Source: Chrysophaeum taylorii
Taxonomy: Eukaryota > Sar > Pelagophyceae > Pelagomonadales > Pelagomonadaceae
Assembly (NCBI GenBank): GCA_029834535.1
Contig: JAQMWT010000233.1
Span: 1 to 54,957 of the forward strand
Length of the DNA: 54,957 nt
Direction of reading: 5' to 3'
Position numbers and translations under genes: made by a program. The notes under the pieces were generated by a model, which was not told where the DNA came from, made no database searches, and worked only from the letters and a program-made list of their open reading frames with translations. Shown in pieces: positions 30,216 through 40,300 of the stretch. Position 1 is the first letter of the stretch, and each line of letters opens with the position of its first letter.

Positions 30216-30434
30216 TCACATCGACACGAATTTCGACGCCACAAGTAGCCTGGCCACTGATCCTGCGCATGGCCCAGTCATCGTTGATTACAGTAGACTA
30301 AGAGAATCACACACACCTGGATCCTCAAGTAAACTGTGGATCCATGTGCGTCTTTTGTAAAAGCGGGTCTCTGCGTTTTGATATCCTGATTGCTCAGCGC
30401 TAGTTCGGGCAATAACCGCACGTTAATAGCCAGT

Positions 30435-30583
30435 ACCTGCTACCCTGATTGCCAAGCACACGGCTGCGATGGAGGATGGTGCCTTCTGAACCTGCGCCTC
30501 GCGAGGGCATCCGTCCTCCCGGCGTAGGCTGGCACCTGTTCACCTCTCGGGCGGGGCGGTTGGAAGCCGGAAGGTCGTAGCCT
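30435..30583 (+). repeat. SINE-like family fragment, 5' part
   Basis: Begins TACCCTGATTGCC and matches the first 150 bp of the 22764-23133 copy (GCGATGGAGGA, GCGAGGGCATCCG, CCTCCCGGCGTAGG). It stops at 30583, directly before the DDE_4 fragment; no tail or target duplication remains. Confidence 0.85.
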
Positions 30584-30586
30584 GAC

Positions 30587-31330
30587 ATGCAAATGGCTCG
30601 TACACGCATAGCGCGAGAGCTGCATGGGCAATCGCGCCCTCGAGGCCCGTACCGCGTCGCGATTCCCAACCAGCGTCGGCAGCCTCATCCTGCGCAACTT
30701 ACGCAAATCGCTGCGCCGCCGGCTGTCGCACCAGTGACGCTCGATGACAGGCAAAAGGCGGAGATCGTCACGGTAGCTGCGGCGGTCATGATCGTGTCAT
30801 CATACTATCGCGAATGACGTAGCTCGCGAATGACTACCACGAGATACTCGCGCCTCACGCGCTCCACCGGGGTGCTTGCGAATCCGCTCTACAGCAGTCC
30901 GTGGAAGCGAGCTGATGCGAACGGGAACAAGGCCGGGTTCCTCGTCTTGCTGAACGTGGACCGTGCGTTGTTCGACGACATCCTCGCGGCCGGTTTCGAA
31001 GAGCGCTTTTATTCGAGCCCGCTCCAAAATCGTCACGGCGCGCCGAGGCGCTGGCATCTGATTCGTCGCCATCTCGATGCTCGAGCATGTTTGGCGTTGG
31101 TGCTGATGTACATCAACTCGATTTTGGAAATCAAGTTCCTCGTCGTTGTCTTCGGCGTCGCAGAGACTGTTCTTTGCTTCTACTTGGACTTTGACAAGTC
31201 CCTCCCCTTGCTGACGCTTGGCAGGGCGCCCACTACCCTTGTCGAGGGAACATATCCCCCGTGCGTATGGCCGCCATCGGGCAGGTGGCGGTTGGTCGCG
31301 AGCCTCTTCTCACGGAATGCTGTGTATATT
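30587..31330 (+). pseudogene. DDE_4-type (PIF/Harbinger- or IS5-like) transposase, N-terminal fragment
   Basis: A plus-strand frame starts at 30587, is cut by an in-frame TGA (30815-30817) and continues to about 31330. It encodes SPWKRADANGN, FLVLLNVDRALFDDIL, a His/Arg-rich segment, LALVLMYINSILEIKFLVVVFGV, YLDFDKSLPLLTL and a WPPSGRW end. This is the helical N-terminal region that precedes the catalytic core in many eukaryotic DDE_4 transposases (FGVxxxTVxRYLxxxxxxL then W-P-x). The first catalytic Asp and everything after it are missing because mini-element A begins at 31346. So this is a truncated, inactive transposase. Confidence 0.65.
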
Positions 31331-31345
31331 ATTGTATGTCAAGTG

Positions 31346-32329
31346 CAGGCCAGTAAGTTCACCTAGTCCCAATCTCTAACCCCAGTAAGTTCACCTAATC
31401 CCAGTAAGTTTCATATAAGTTCACCTGGTCAGTAAGTTCACCTAGTCCAAATCTCTAACCCCAGTAAGTTCACCTCGTCAGTAAGTTCACCTAGCTCACA
31501 CCCACTCCTTCGAGCTCGTCGCTCTCACCTCCGCCAATCTAAGCTGCTTTGATCCGTACATGCCGCTAGCCTTTGCGTTCACGCTAAAAACCCCAGTAAG
31601 TTCACTTGGTCCCAGTAAGTTCACCTGGTCACTAAGTTCACCTAGTCCCAATCTCAAACCCCAGTAAGTTCACCTGGCCCAGTAAGCTCACCTACAGTGC
31701 GCGTGTAGACGACTGGAGGGGGCTTATAGGTATTGCGGAGCACGTGTGGGGTAGGGTGGAGTCGTCGACTCAGAAGAGTATATCCTCGGGGATGCCGATC
31801 GACAGAGAGCCACGTAGAGCTGGACGTGGCAGAAGACGGGCTTGGGCGAGAGGATGCCGACCTCGCGGGGCGTCTGCCTCTGGCTCTTGTTGATCGTTTG
31901 GCGTCGGTGGGGCTTGAGGGATACAGGTTGGAGGAGCCTCGGTGACACGACACGATCGATCATGTATCTGGTACCGTTGCAGTGGCCGTGCGACGGGTCG
32001 AGGTTGCGAAGACTTTAAGCTCGCGATCAAAGTCAGCATGTCGTTGGTTGTCAGGGAGTTGAAAACTCGACTGTAAAGAGCGAGGCGTCGGCTTCCGACC
32101 CAACCTAGTCGGCCGAAAAGAACTCCGACGCTTCGTCTTCGGGAAAAAAAGGCCGCGGTCATGCGCGCGTTGTCAGCATCGACAACATCGTTTCGACGGG
32201 TCGTGAGAATGGCGCGCTGAAAGAGCCGCCGCGGGTCGTGGAAACAGTCTGCGAGGTCGCCGTAGACGGCTTGGAGGATCAGTGCTTGCCTGGCTCGCGC
32301 GCCTACCTGATCCTTACCCTAAATCGAGG
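31346..32329 (-). mobile_element. Helitron-derived mini-element, copy A
   Basis: Two parts. Left (31346-31695): about 11 copies of AGTAAGTTCACC(T/A)(G/A)GTC plus unique linkers. Right (31696-32329): minus-strand remnants of the Pif1 helicase C-terminus, namely INKSQ, a PREVGIL segment, PKPVFCHVQLYVAL, and further upstream a YGDL/RAIL-type segment with DNARMTAAFF. Pif1 sequence between these two blocks is missing in every copy, so the family spread as a deletion derivative. The left border is CAAGTGCAGGCCAG and the right border CCTAAATCGAGGGAC, beyond which LINE sequence begins. It truncates the DDE_4 transposase. Confidence 0.8.
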
Positions 32330-35300
32330 GACAAACAGACAAACAGACATGAGCCTTCACAGCCTACTTCTTCGGCGAGCACCACGAGGCGGCGCCCGTC
32401 GGCCCGACGTGCTCACTGACCGCTTTACAGCCTTCGCCGCAGGGCGTTACGACCTCCTCATTGACGGCTACCTCCACGACGTGACTCGCGTGCGCTCCCA
32501 TGTACGCTCACGGGCGGCCCCCGACGATGACGCGGACGCACTTCGTGCATTGCGACTCGCTGAATCTGGCGACCTCTCTCGGGCGTGCCGTATTCTCACC
32601 AGCCTGGGCATCGCCGACCCATGCCACCCAGACGTCATGCGCCAACTCGTGTCCAAACATCCTGCTCGCAAGGAGGACCTTCACACTTTCCCAACCACCC
32701 GCAAGGGCTCGCCACACTCTCGGTCGCCCTGCGTGAAACTTACCGCACGCTCCGGCCGAAGGCTGGTGTAGGCCCCGACCAGTGCCGCAATGAATTCCTC
32801 TCCGTTTTCGCCCAGCCCTTCCCGAGCAACGTCAAGGCACGCTCGGCGATGGACAAAATCGACAACCTTGAGACCTTGTTCGTTCGTGGAGCTCTTCCTG
32901 ACTGGTATTACTTCATCACCACCACGGTAACCCTCATTCCGTTGGTAAAACGACGCGCCGCTGACGCTAACCAAGCACCTGACGTTCGACCTATCGGCAT
33001 TGGCACCGTCCGCCGCCGTGCCACTGGACGGTGCCTTGTGCGTAGCCTCCACTCCGAGCTCTCTGAGGCACTGTACCCGATCAACGTTGCCGTCGGGGTC
33101 AAGGGCGGCCCTCGCGCCTCGTCTTTGGCGTCCGCACCCACGCGGAGCAGTACCCCGACCAGGTCATCATCAAGCTGGACAAACGCAACGCCTTCAACGA
33201 GCTCAAGCGCCGGACCGTCGTGGACAAACTCGCAAACCACGCCAACGCTAAGCTGCGTGCCTTTGGCCACTTTATGTTCAAGCAATTGCGGCCGGCATCC
33301 TGGGTGGCCCTCCACGGCCCCACCGGCCTCGATCGCGCCCCCTTCGACTCTCAAGAAGGCGGCCAGCAAGGCGACCCCACCTATCCACCGGCGTACTGTC
33401 TGGCAACGCATGACGCCGCTCAGGCCCTTGACACCCGCTTACGTTCATGTGCCGGCTACGCCCGATTTGGCATGGACGACGGCGTCATCTCTGGTTCCCC
33501 TCGTGAGGTTGTCGACGCCCTCCTGCAGTACGCCCGCGACATCCAAGCTAGCGGCGAGGAGCTCCGCCTCGACAAGTGCGAGGCGTTCTGTCCGGCACTT
33601 GGCATGGGGCTTCTCGACCACCCCGATGTTCACGACCACGTCCAAGTTGCGCCTGACGGCACGCGTACTCTTGCTGGTATCCCCGTTGTCGCCGACGGCC
33701 TCGTAATCTACGGTGTGCCCATCGGCTCCCGGCCACGCCGGAGATGCCTATGTCGAAGCTACCTTGCAACGCGAGGTTGACGCTCAGGTGAGCTACATGA
33801 GCCGTATTCGCACCAAGCTCCAGAACGTCTCCTCCACTGCATGTACTCGTTGGGCCGCTACTGCATCGCCCCGCGCATGGACTACATCGCGCAACACTGC
33901 TACCCCAATGCCTTGAGCGCGCTCCGCCGCTTCGACGTTGCCGCCCTCAGCTTCGTCGCCACAGCACTTGGCGCAGATCCGCGTCAGGTTTTTGACTCCA
34001 CCGGCATCGTCCTCCAACGCCTCCGTCTTCCTGCTCGAAGTGGGGGTGGCGGCATTCGCTCCTGCGCCGACCTCAGCCCCGCCGCCTTTGTTGGCACGGC
34101 GGCCCAGGCCCTCCCACACCTCGTCGACCTTCGCGATCCTACGGGTGCCTTGGAGGTCCCTGGCTACCTCCCCGCCTCGCCTCGGTCCTGGGTGCCACTT
34201 CTTTTCGCACAGGTAACGAGTTGCACCGTTGGCACCACCTCCTCGCATCCGGTTGCCGCCTGGGGCGGGCACTCGAGACTGCGTGGGACGGACTTCGGGC
34301 TGATCTCCGTACCACGCTGGCTTCCCACGGCGGCGCTGGTTCCGGCGACCCCGCCAACGTTCATCTCGTCGACGGTCCTCTCTCCCACGAATTCGTCTCC
34401 ATGGGCGTCCTCGTCGACCCCACCATCTCGACACCCGTGCTCATACCCCAACTCCAGCGTGCTCTAACCTCCCAGCGCGAGACAGCTCGGGCCACTGCAC
34501 TCCAGCGCCTTGCGGCCACCCTTCCCATCACCGAAGCACTTCGAGTAGCGGCGTCCTCATGGGATCGCTTCTCGACCACGTTCATCAGCTCGTGGCCCAG
34601 CTCTGGCCTTCAAATCCCCAACCGCTGCTGGGCTGAGATGTGTGCCCAGTACTTTGGCTACCCCTCTCCAGCTTGTTTGGGCCTCGTGGGCACTCGCATT
34701 CTGGGCACTGACGTCGTTCTCGACGCTCACGGCAAGGTGCTTCTCACGCAGGCCAACCTTGTCAACCGCGGAGGAGCGCGGACCACCTGGCATGACGGCC
34801 AGCTCGACTGCGTCCACGGCAGCGTCAAAGAGGCCGGCATCCCAGCCCTGTCCGAGGTTTTCGGCATCTTTGCTGACGTCGTCGCCCCTACCATTCGCAC
34901 GCGCCTCTACGGCCGGTACCGAGGCAATCTCGCCCGACGTCAAGTCGTCCCAGACATCCTCACCACGCTCGACAACAAGGAGCAACTCTACGACATCAAA
35001 ACCCTCGCTTGGGGTTCGTTGTACACCGCCCACGCCCTCCATCCCTCCCACCCGTCGCCTGTCGATCGGCGCGCAGCGCAAGTCCACTCCGAATACCTCG
35101 CTCACGCCCGCGGCATCGACGCCATCATCCCCCAGCCGGGTACAGCACCACCGCCTGGCTTCTTGGGCCCTGTCGAACAGCGGCTACGTAGCTACGGCAC
35201 CGTCGCCGGCCTCGTCTTTGGTGCCTTCGGTGAGGCCAGCGCGGCGTGCCACGCTCTCGCCCAAACATGCGCAGAGCGCATCGCTGCGCGAACCTGGGTG

Positions 35301-35727
35301 ACAAGCGGCTGCGCCAACTTCACAGAGGCAAAGGCGGCCCAAACTCGCCGCATCTACCGTGAGTGGGGGATCGCCAACGCATTAGGCCGGGCTCGCTGTG
35401 CCCTCACCGCCCTCACCCATGTCGCCGCCTCGGGGAACCCCGCCCAGGCCGCCCGATCCCAGCAGGACGTCACCCTTCGTCGCACATACGTCCGGCGGCA
35501 GCATGCGTACGACCTACGGGCGGGGCCCGTCCTCTCTTCGCCTGCCCCACGCCTCGGCGATGACCCCGACTAGGTCCCGCGTACTTATCTCCGCCCGTCA
35601 GGCACATCCCACATACCCCACAAACCCACCCACATCCTTCATGCTCCCCACACACCCCCCCCCCTCTTAGCAGTCGACATTTAAAGACAAACAGACAAAC
35701 AAACAGACAAACATCAATGTTACTGTA
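32330..35727 (+). mobile_element. LINE copy 2 in a (CAAA/CAGA)n microsatellite
   Basis: Starts after GAGGGA-CAAACAGACAAACAGACAT and ends in GCAGTCGACATTTAAAG followed by CAAACAGA-type repeats (35684-35727). The same outer flanks (ATCGAGGGAC on the left, TGTCGATTAGTAGT on the right, 35745) surround an unoccupied microsatellite at 36976-37033, so this is a filled site. The protein is 5' truncated or lacks a recognisable N-terminal DNA-binding region. A short unrelated stretch (AATGTTACTG...) separates the tail from the right flank. Confidence 0.85.
32349..35573 (+). pseudogene. LINE copy 2 polyprotein: RT and PD-DxK endonuclease, several frameshifts
   Basis: ATG 32349 opens a helical pre-RT region (GDLSRACRILTSLG), then shifts frame near 32690 (LRPKAGVGPDQ, RT motif region 1), again near 33115 into KLDKRNAFNELKR (motif A, about 33172-33213), EGGQQGDP (motif B) and FGMDDG (motif C, 33463-33480; Met replaces the usual Ala or Val before DD). 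Further one-base losses at 33730, 33829 and 34172 each lie in C-rich runs where copy 1 has an extra base. The last frame (34221-35573) carries VPDILTTLDNKEQLYDIKTL (about 34948-35008), a restriction-like endonuclease signature as in R2/NeSL/CRE-type LINEs, and ends PRLGDDPD. Such enzymes nick a chosen target and prime reverse transcription there. About 95 percent identical to copy 1 by eye. Confidence 0.85.
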
Positions 35728-35841
35728 CACACACAGTGTCGATTAGTAGTTAAGAATCATGGTGTGGTACCATATAAGTTTGGTCACCATAAACCCTCAA
35801 CAAGTTTGTGTCACTTTAAGTTTGGTCAATCCGTATCTTGG
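35728..35841. other. Spacer with AAGTTTGGTCA motifs
   Basis: Between LINE copy 2 and mini-element B. Contains TGTCGATTAGTAGT and three AAGTTTG(G)TCA-like motifs, which resemble the TTGTGATCAAACTT cluster at 46680-46860 in reverse complement. Confidence 0.5.
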
Positions 35842-36826
35842 TTGACTACAAGTGCAGGCCAGTAAGTTCACCTAGTCCCAATCTCTAACCCCAGTAAGTT
35901 CACCTGGTCCCAGTAAGTTCACCTGGTCATAAGTTCACCTAGTCTAAATCTCTAACCCCAGTAAGTTCGGCGTAAACCCACTCGTGCTCACACCACTCCT
36001 TCGAGCTCGTCGCTTTCGCCTCCGCCAATCTAAGCTGCTTTGATCCGCACACGCCGCTAACCTTTGAGTTTACTCTAAAAACCCCAGTAAGTTCACCTGG
36101 TCCCAGTAAGTTCACCTGGTCACTATATTCACCTAGTCCCAATCTCAAACCCCAGTAAGTTCACCTGGTCCCAGTAAGTTCACCTACAGTGCGCGCGTAG
36201 ACGCCGGGAGGGGGCTTATCGGTATTGCGGAGCACGTGTGGAGTAGGGTGGAGTCGTCGACCAAGAAGAGGATATCCTCGGGGTTGCCGATCGACAGAGA
36301 GCCACGTCGAGCTGGACGTGGCAGAAGACGGGCTTCGCCAAGAGGACGCCGACCTCGCGGGGCGTCTGGCTCTGGCTCTTGGTGATCGTTTGGCGTCGGC
36401 GGGCCTTAAGGGATACAGGTTGGAGGAGCCTCGGTGACAACGACACGATCGATCATGTATCTGGTACCGTTGCAGTGGCCGTGCGACGGGTCGAGGTTGC
36501 GAAGACTTTAAGCTCGCGATCAATGTCAGCATGCCGTTGGTTGTCAGGGAGTTCAAAACTCGACTCTTGAGAGCGAGGCGTCGTCTTCCGACCCAGCCTA
36601 GTCGGCCAAAAAGAACTCCGACGCCTCGTCTCCGGGAAAAAAAGGCCGCGGTCGTGCGCGCGTTGTCAGCATCGACAACATCGTTTCGACGGGGCGTGAG
36701 AATGGCGCGCTGAAAGAGCCGCCGCGGGTCGTGGAAACAGTCTGCGAGGTCGCCGTAGACGGCTTGGAGGATCAATGCCTGCCTGGCTCGCGGGCGTACC
36801 TGATCCTTACCCTAAATCGAGGGACA
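35842..36826 (-). mobile_element. Helitron-derived mini-element, copy B
   Basis: Same structure and borders as copy A: CAAGTGCAGGCCAG left border, AGTAAGTTCACC array (35853-36190), then minus-strand Pif1 C-terminal remnants in order (PKPVFCHVQLDVAL, PREVGVL, and the YGDLADC / QRAIL / NARTTAAFF block), ending CCTAAATCGAGGGAC at about 36826. The upstream block stays open over about 200 codons (36161-36775). Only a few bases of microsatellite (AAACAGACAG) follow, not a LINE. Confidence 0.82.
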
Positions 36827-36837
36827 AACAGACAGTC

Positions 36838-36984
36838 GCGTGAGAATGGCGCGCTGAAAGAGCCGCCGCGGGTCGTGGAAATAGTCTGCGAGGTCGCCGT
36901 AGACGGCTTGGAGGATCACTGTCTGGCTCTCGCGCCTACCTGATCCTGACTCTCGCGCCTACCTGATCCTTACCCTAAATTGAG
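36838..36984 (-). repeat. Partial tandem duplicate of the right end of copy B
   Basis: Repeats the last 150 bp of mini-element B (GAATGGCGCGCTGAAAGAG through CCTAAATTGAGGGAC) directly after it, with an extra internal duplication of CTCTCGCGCCTACCTGATCCT. Confidence 0.85.
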
Positions 36985-37033
36985 GGACAGACAGACAGAC
37001 AAACAAACAGACAAACATCTGTCGATTAGTAGT
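36976..37033. repeat. Empty LINE target site: (CAGA/CAAA)n microsatellite
   Basis: TTGAGGGA, then CAGACAGACAGACAAACAAACAGACAAA, then CATCTGTCGATTAGTAGT (written here in parts). The two flanks are those that surround LINE copy 2 and the LINE tails at 43565-43793, but no LINE sequence is present, so this is the unoccupied version of the target. Confidence 0.8.
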
Positions 37034-37065
37034 TAGGACTAGTAAGGCCAAGTCGGGTTTTTTTC

Positions 37066-37165
37066 GGGCTTTTTCTCGGGGGGCAAGCCCCCCGAACCCC
37101 CCGGGAATTGGGGGGCTCTGCCCCCCAAACCCCCCGCCGGGGGACACCCCCGGACCCCCCACCGC
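37066..37165. terminator. GC-rich hairpin cluster at the Helitron 3' end
   Basis: Several perfect short hairpins, among them GGGGGGC-AA-GCCCCCC (37078-37093) and GGGGGGC-TCT-GCCCCCC (37110-37126), plus CCCCGGG-type pairings. Helitrons need a hairpin near the 3' CTRR end as a rolling-circle terminator. These sit further inside than the usual 10-15 bp, so the role is inferred from position. Confidence 0.55.
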
Positions 37166-37397
37166 CTCGACGGCCGCCGCGTCTCGGGAGCCGACCAAAA
37201 ACGCCGTCGCACGCCGTGGAAATTTTGTCTTTTCGGTTCTTGAAGATTTCTTGGTAACTTTTTCGTTCTTGGGTTAGGGTGTGCACCGTTTTCGTTGCTT
37301 TCCGTTGCGCGAAGCGTTGTGGGGGTTAGCATTATGCCTGTTTATTTTCGGCTTCGCGTTTTTTGCGGATGGAGTATGTGATGGCCGAGGGCCGTTT

Positions 37398-40300
37398 TTA
37401 TTGGAGTATTTCCTTATAGACAATGTTTTTGGTGTAGGCGCCGGGGTGGCGGCGGGCGTAGTCGCGGACGAAGGTGTTGTTCTGGGCGTAGAAGACGAAG
37501 TCATCACGGCGGCCGACGCGGCTAAGGGCGACGTATAGTTGGCCGTGGGAAAAGACGGGTTCGGGGAGGAGGAGGCCAACCTTTTTAAGGGTTTGGCCTT
37601 GGGATTTGTTGATGGTCATCGCGAAAGCGGGGCGCAGTGGGAACTGGCGGCGTCGCAATGTGAAGGGGTAGTCGTTGCCGGTGGTCGTAAACGTGAAGCG
37701 GGGGACCAGGAGCGTGTGTCGTTGGGGGACGCCGGCTTCGTCTTTGATCCAGGTGGCGAGTTCGAGGAGGCAGTCGGTTACGACGCGGAGGACAACGTAG
37801 CGCGTTCCGTTGGAGTGGAGGGGGGTGGCGTTTCGAAGGAGCATGACGGGCATGCCGACCTTGAGTTTGAGTTCGTGGGGAGGCATGCCGCTGGGCGTGA
37901 GGGAGTTCAAGAATTCGATGGGGTAGAGGACGGGGTCGTCCTCGTATGCGACTTCGTTGGCCGAGTGGAAGGTGTGGACGGTGGAGCCGGGGAAGGTCGC
38001 GGTCATCTCGGCGTTGTAATGGTCGACGTTCGAGTTCTTGGGCGTGAGAACCGCGCGTTCGAAAAGCCACGCGGGGTCGTCGAAGCGGGCTTCGCCGTAG
38101 ACGCGGGCGGTCAAGTCGGCGGGGCTGTCGACGTGGGGCACGTGGGTGCCGAGGTTGATCCAGTCGTCGCCGAGGGCGGGCTCGGTGGGCAGCGTGCCGT
38201 CTCCGACGCGGAGGAGGAAGTCGGCGAACTCCTGGAGGTCGACTTGGTCCTGGCCGCCAGACATTTTGACGCGCATGTTGACGGTGAGCTCGCGGACACG
38301 AACGTGGGCCCAGACGGGCGCGTTCTTGATGCAGGCGCCGACGATTTCGTACCGGCGGCCGCGCTTGACGATCGGCAGCGTCTGGCGGAAGTCGCCGAGG
38401 AAGACGATGACCTTGCCGCCGAAGGGCGCGTCGGTCATGAGGATGTCGCGCAGCGTGCGGTCCACGGTCATGAGCGTGTCCTTGTTCGTCATGGGCGCTT
38501 CGTCCCACAAAATGAGCTTGGCCTTGGTGAGGACGTCGCGGGTGCGGTCCTTCTTGTTTCTCGTGACGTTGCAGACGCTCGTGTCGGACACGTTGAGCGG
38601 GATCTTGAAACGCGAGTGCGCGGTGCGGCCGCCCTGGAGGAGCGTGGCGGCGATGCCGGAGCTCGCGGTGGCGAGCGCAACGTGGTGGCGTTCGCGCACG
38701 GCTGCGAGGAGCGTCTGGCAGAGGAAAGTCTTGCCGGTTCCCGCGGGCGCCTGTATGAAGAAGGCGGCGCCGGGCGCGAGGAGCATGGGGGGACTACCTG
38801 GGTAGACGAAGATCATGATCTCGTTGAAGGCGTCGAGCTGCGGCTGGTTGTGCTGGCGCATGCTTTCGAGGTTGCGGCGCAGGATCTCGGCGAGGGCGGC
38901 GCGCTTCTCCCGGGTGTCGCCGAAGCGGAGTTCCTCGGCGACGAACCGCGACGTGAGCTGCTCGGCCTGCGTGGGCTCGGGCAAGCCGACTTGGCGCATT
39001 GTCATGCCGGCGCCTTCGAGGTGGGCCTGGATGTCGAGGAGGGCTTCGTTCTCCATGCTCTCGTTGAGGTCGAGGTCCTGGTTGCGGTGATGTGTCCGGT
39101 ACCGGCGGAGGATGTCGGTGGTAAGGGTTTTCTTCGTGGCTTCCCAGATGACGAAGGGGTTAGTGAGCTCGCAGTGAGTGATGAGCATGGCGAAGAGCAA
39201 CCGTTGCTCGTACGCGGTGTTGGAGACCGCGGCGGCCTCGAGGCACTTGGTCCATTCGGCGTCGTCGTGGAGGAGGTTCCGCGCCTTGCAGGCTTCCTTG
39301 AAGGTGTCGTACGGCTTGTCGTTGTTTTTCCCGGGCACAATGCGCAAGTCGGAGTAGCAGGTGGGCCCGCGGACGACGGTCAGGAGGACGCGCATGTGGA
39401 AGGCCTCCTGGTTCTTGGGAGAGACGGCGTACATGCGCGCCACGGTATCCGTCGAGAAGTCGTTCTCGTCGAGGCCGAGGCGCTCGCGGCGTTTGGTGTC
39501 TCCTTGTTTTCGTGGGACCCAACTTTTTTTAGAGAACGTGTAGTGTGTCGGGAGGTCGGTGTAGAGGAGCGTGAGGGGGTCGACCTGGTAGGGCTCGATG
39601 TGCTGGATGCCGTTTGCCTTGTTGGTCTTGGCGGCGTTGTTGAGGTTGAACATGGCAGTGAGCGTGGTGTCGGTAGGGCTGGGCGGCGAGCGAGGCGTAG
39701 TAGTCGCGGAGGGCGGGGTCGTCGGAATCCTGCCAGTAGACCCGCTGGCCGTTTTCGAGGTGGACGGCGAGGTGGAAGACGGCGGGGTGCCTCGCGTGGG
39801 TTTCGTTGCCGAAGATGCGGTTGAGCCTCCGTCGAGCAAATGTAGCGGCCGGTCTGGTACGTCGAAATCTCGTCCAGGAGGCGGGGTCGCGGTGGCCGCG
39901 AGACGTGTCTTGCCGGATCGTGATCGTTGCGCTGTCCGGGCCCTTGAAGACATATTTGTACAGGTAGGCGCAGACGTGGATGGTGCCAGATCTCGACGTT
40001 GAGGTGCGCCTTGTATTTCTTGAGGAGCCAGGGGTTGTAGGGGACGATCCATCTGTTGTCGATGCAGGGGCGGCCGTTTATGACCTTGGTATAGGTGTGG
40101 CCGCCGTCTTGGGGCGAGCGGCGGCGGTATTGGACGTAGTTGTCCTCCGGACGGTCTGTGCCGTTGGAATTCTTTAAAGCGCTTGGAGCATTCTCCGTCC
40201 TGCATGCAGGGGCACGACGGGTAGTCGCGGCCGCAGGGCCCGTGGTGCATGTGTTGACGACGATTTGGAGGTTCCTCGTGTCTCGGGTCGTTCGGGTCGG

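Noticed and set aside
31346..31695. AGTAAGTTCACC array as a CRISPR or centromere satellite
   Set aside because: Units are irregular, mixed with fixed linkers, and always sit at the same end of the mini-element.
36800..37033. Telomere repeats (CCCTAAA-like strings near element borders)
   Set aside because: CCCTAAA occurs singly in TTACCCTAAATCGAG; there is no tandem telomeric array.
37539..39824. A 761-codon plus-strand open frame opposite the Helitron helicase
   Set aside because: It is the antisense shadow of the RepHel gene: GC-rich codons leave the opposite strand open. It is Gly/Val/Glu-rich with no motif, while the minus strand shows ordered helicase motifs.
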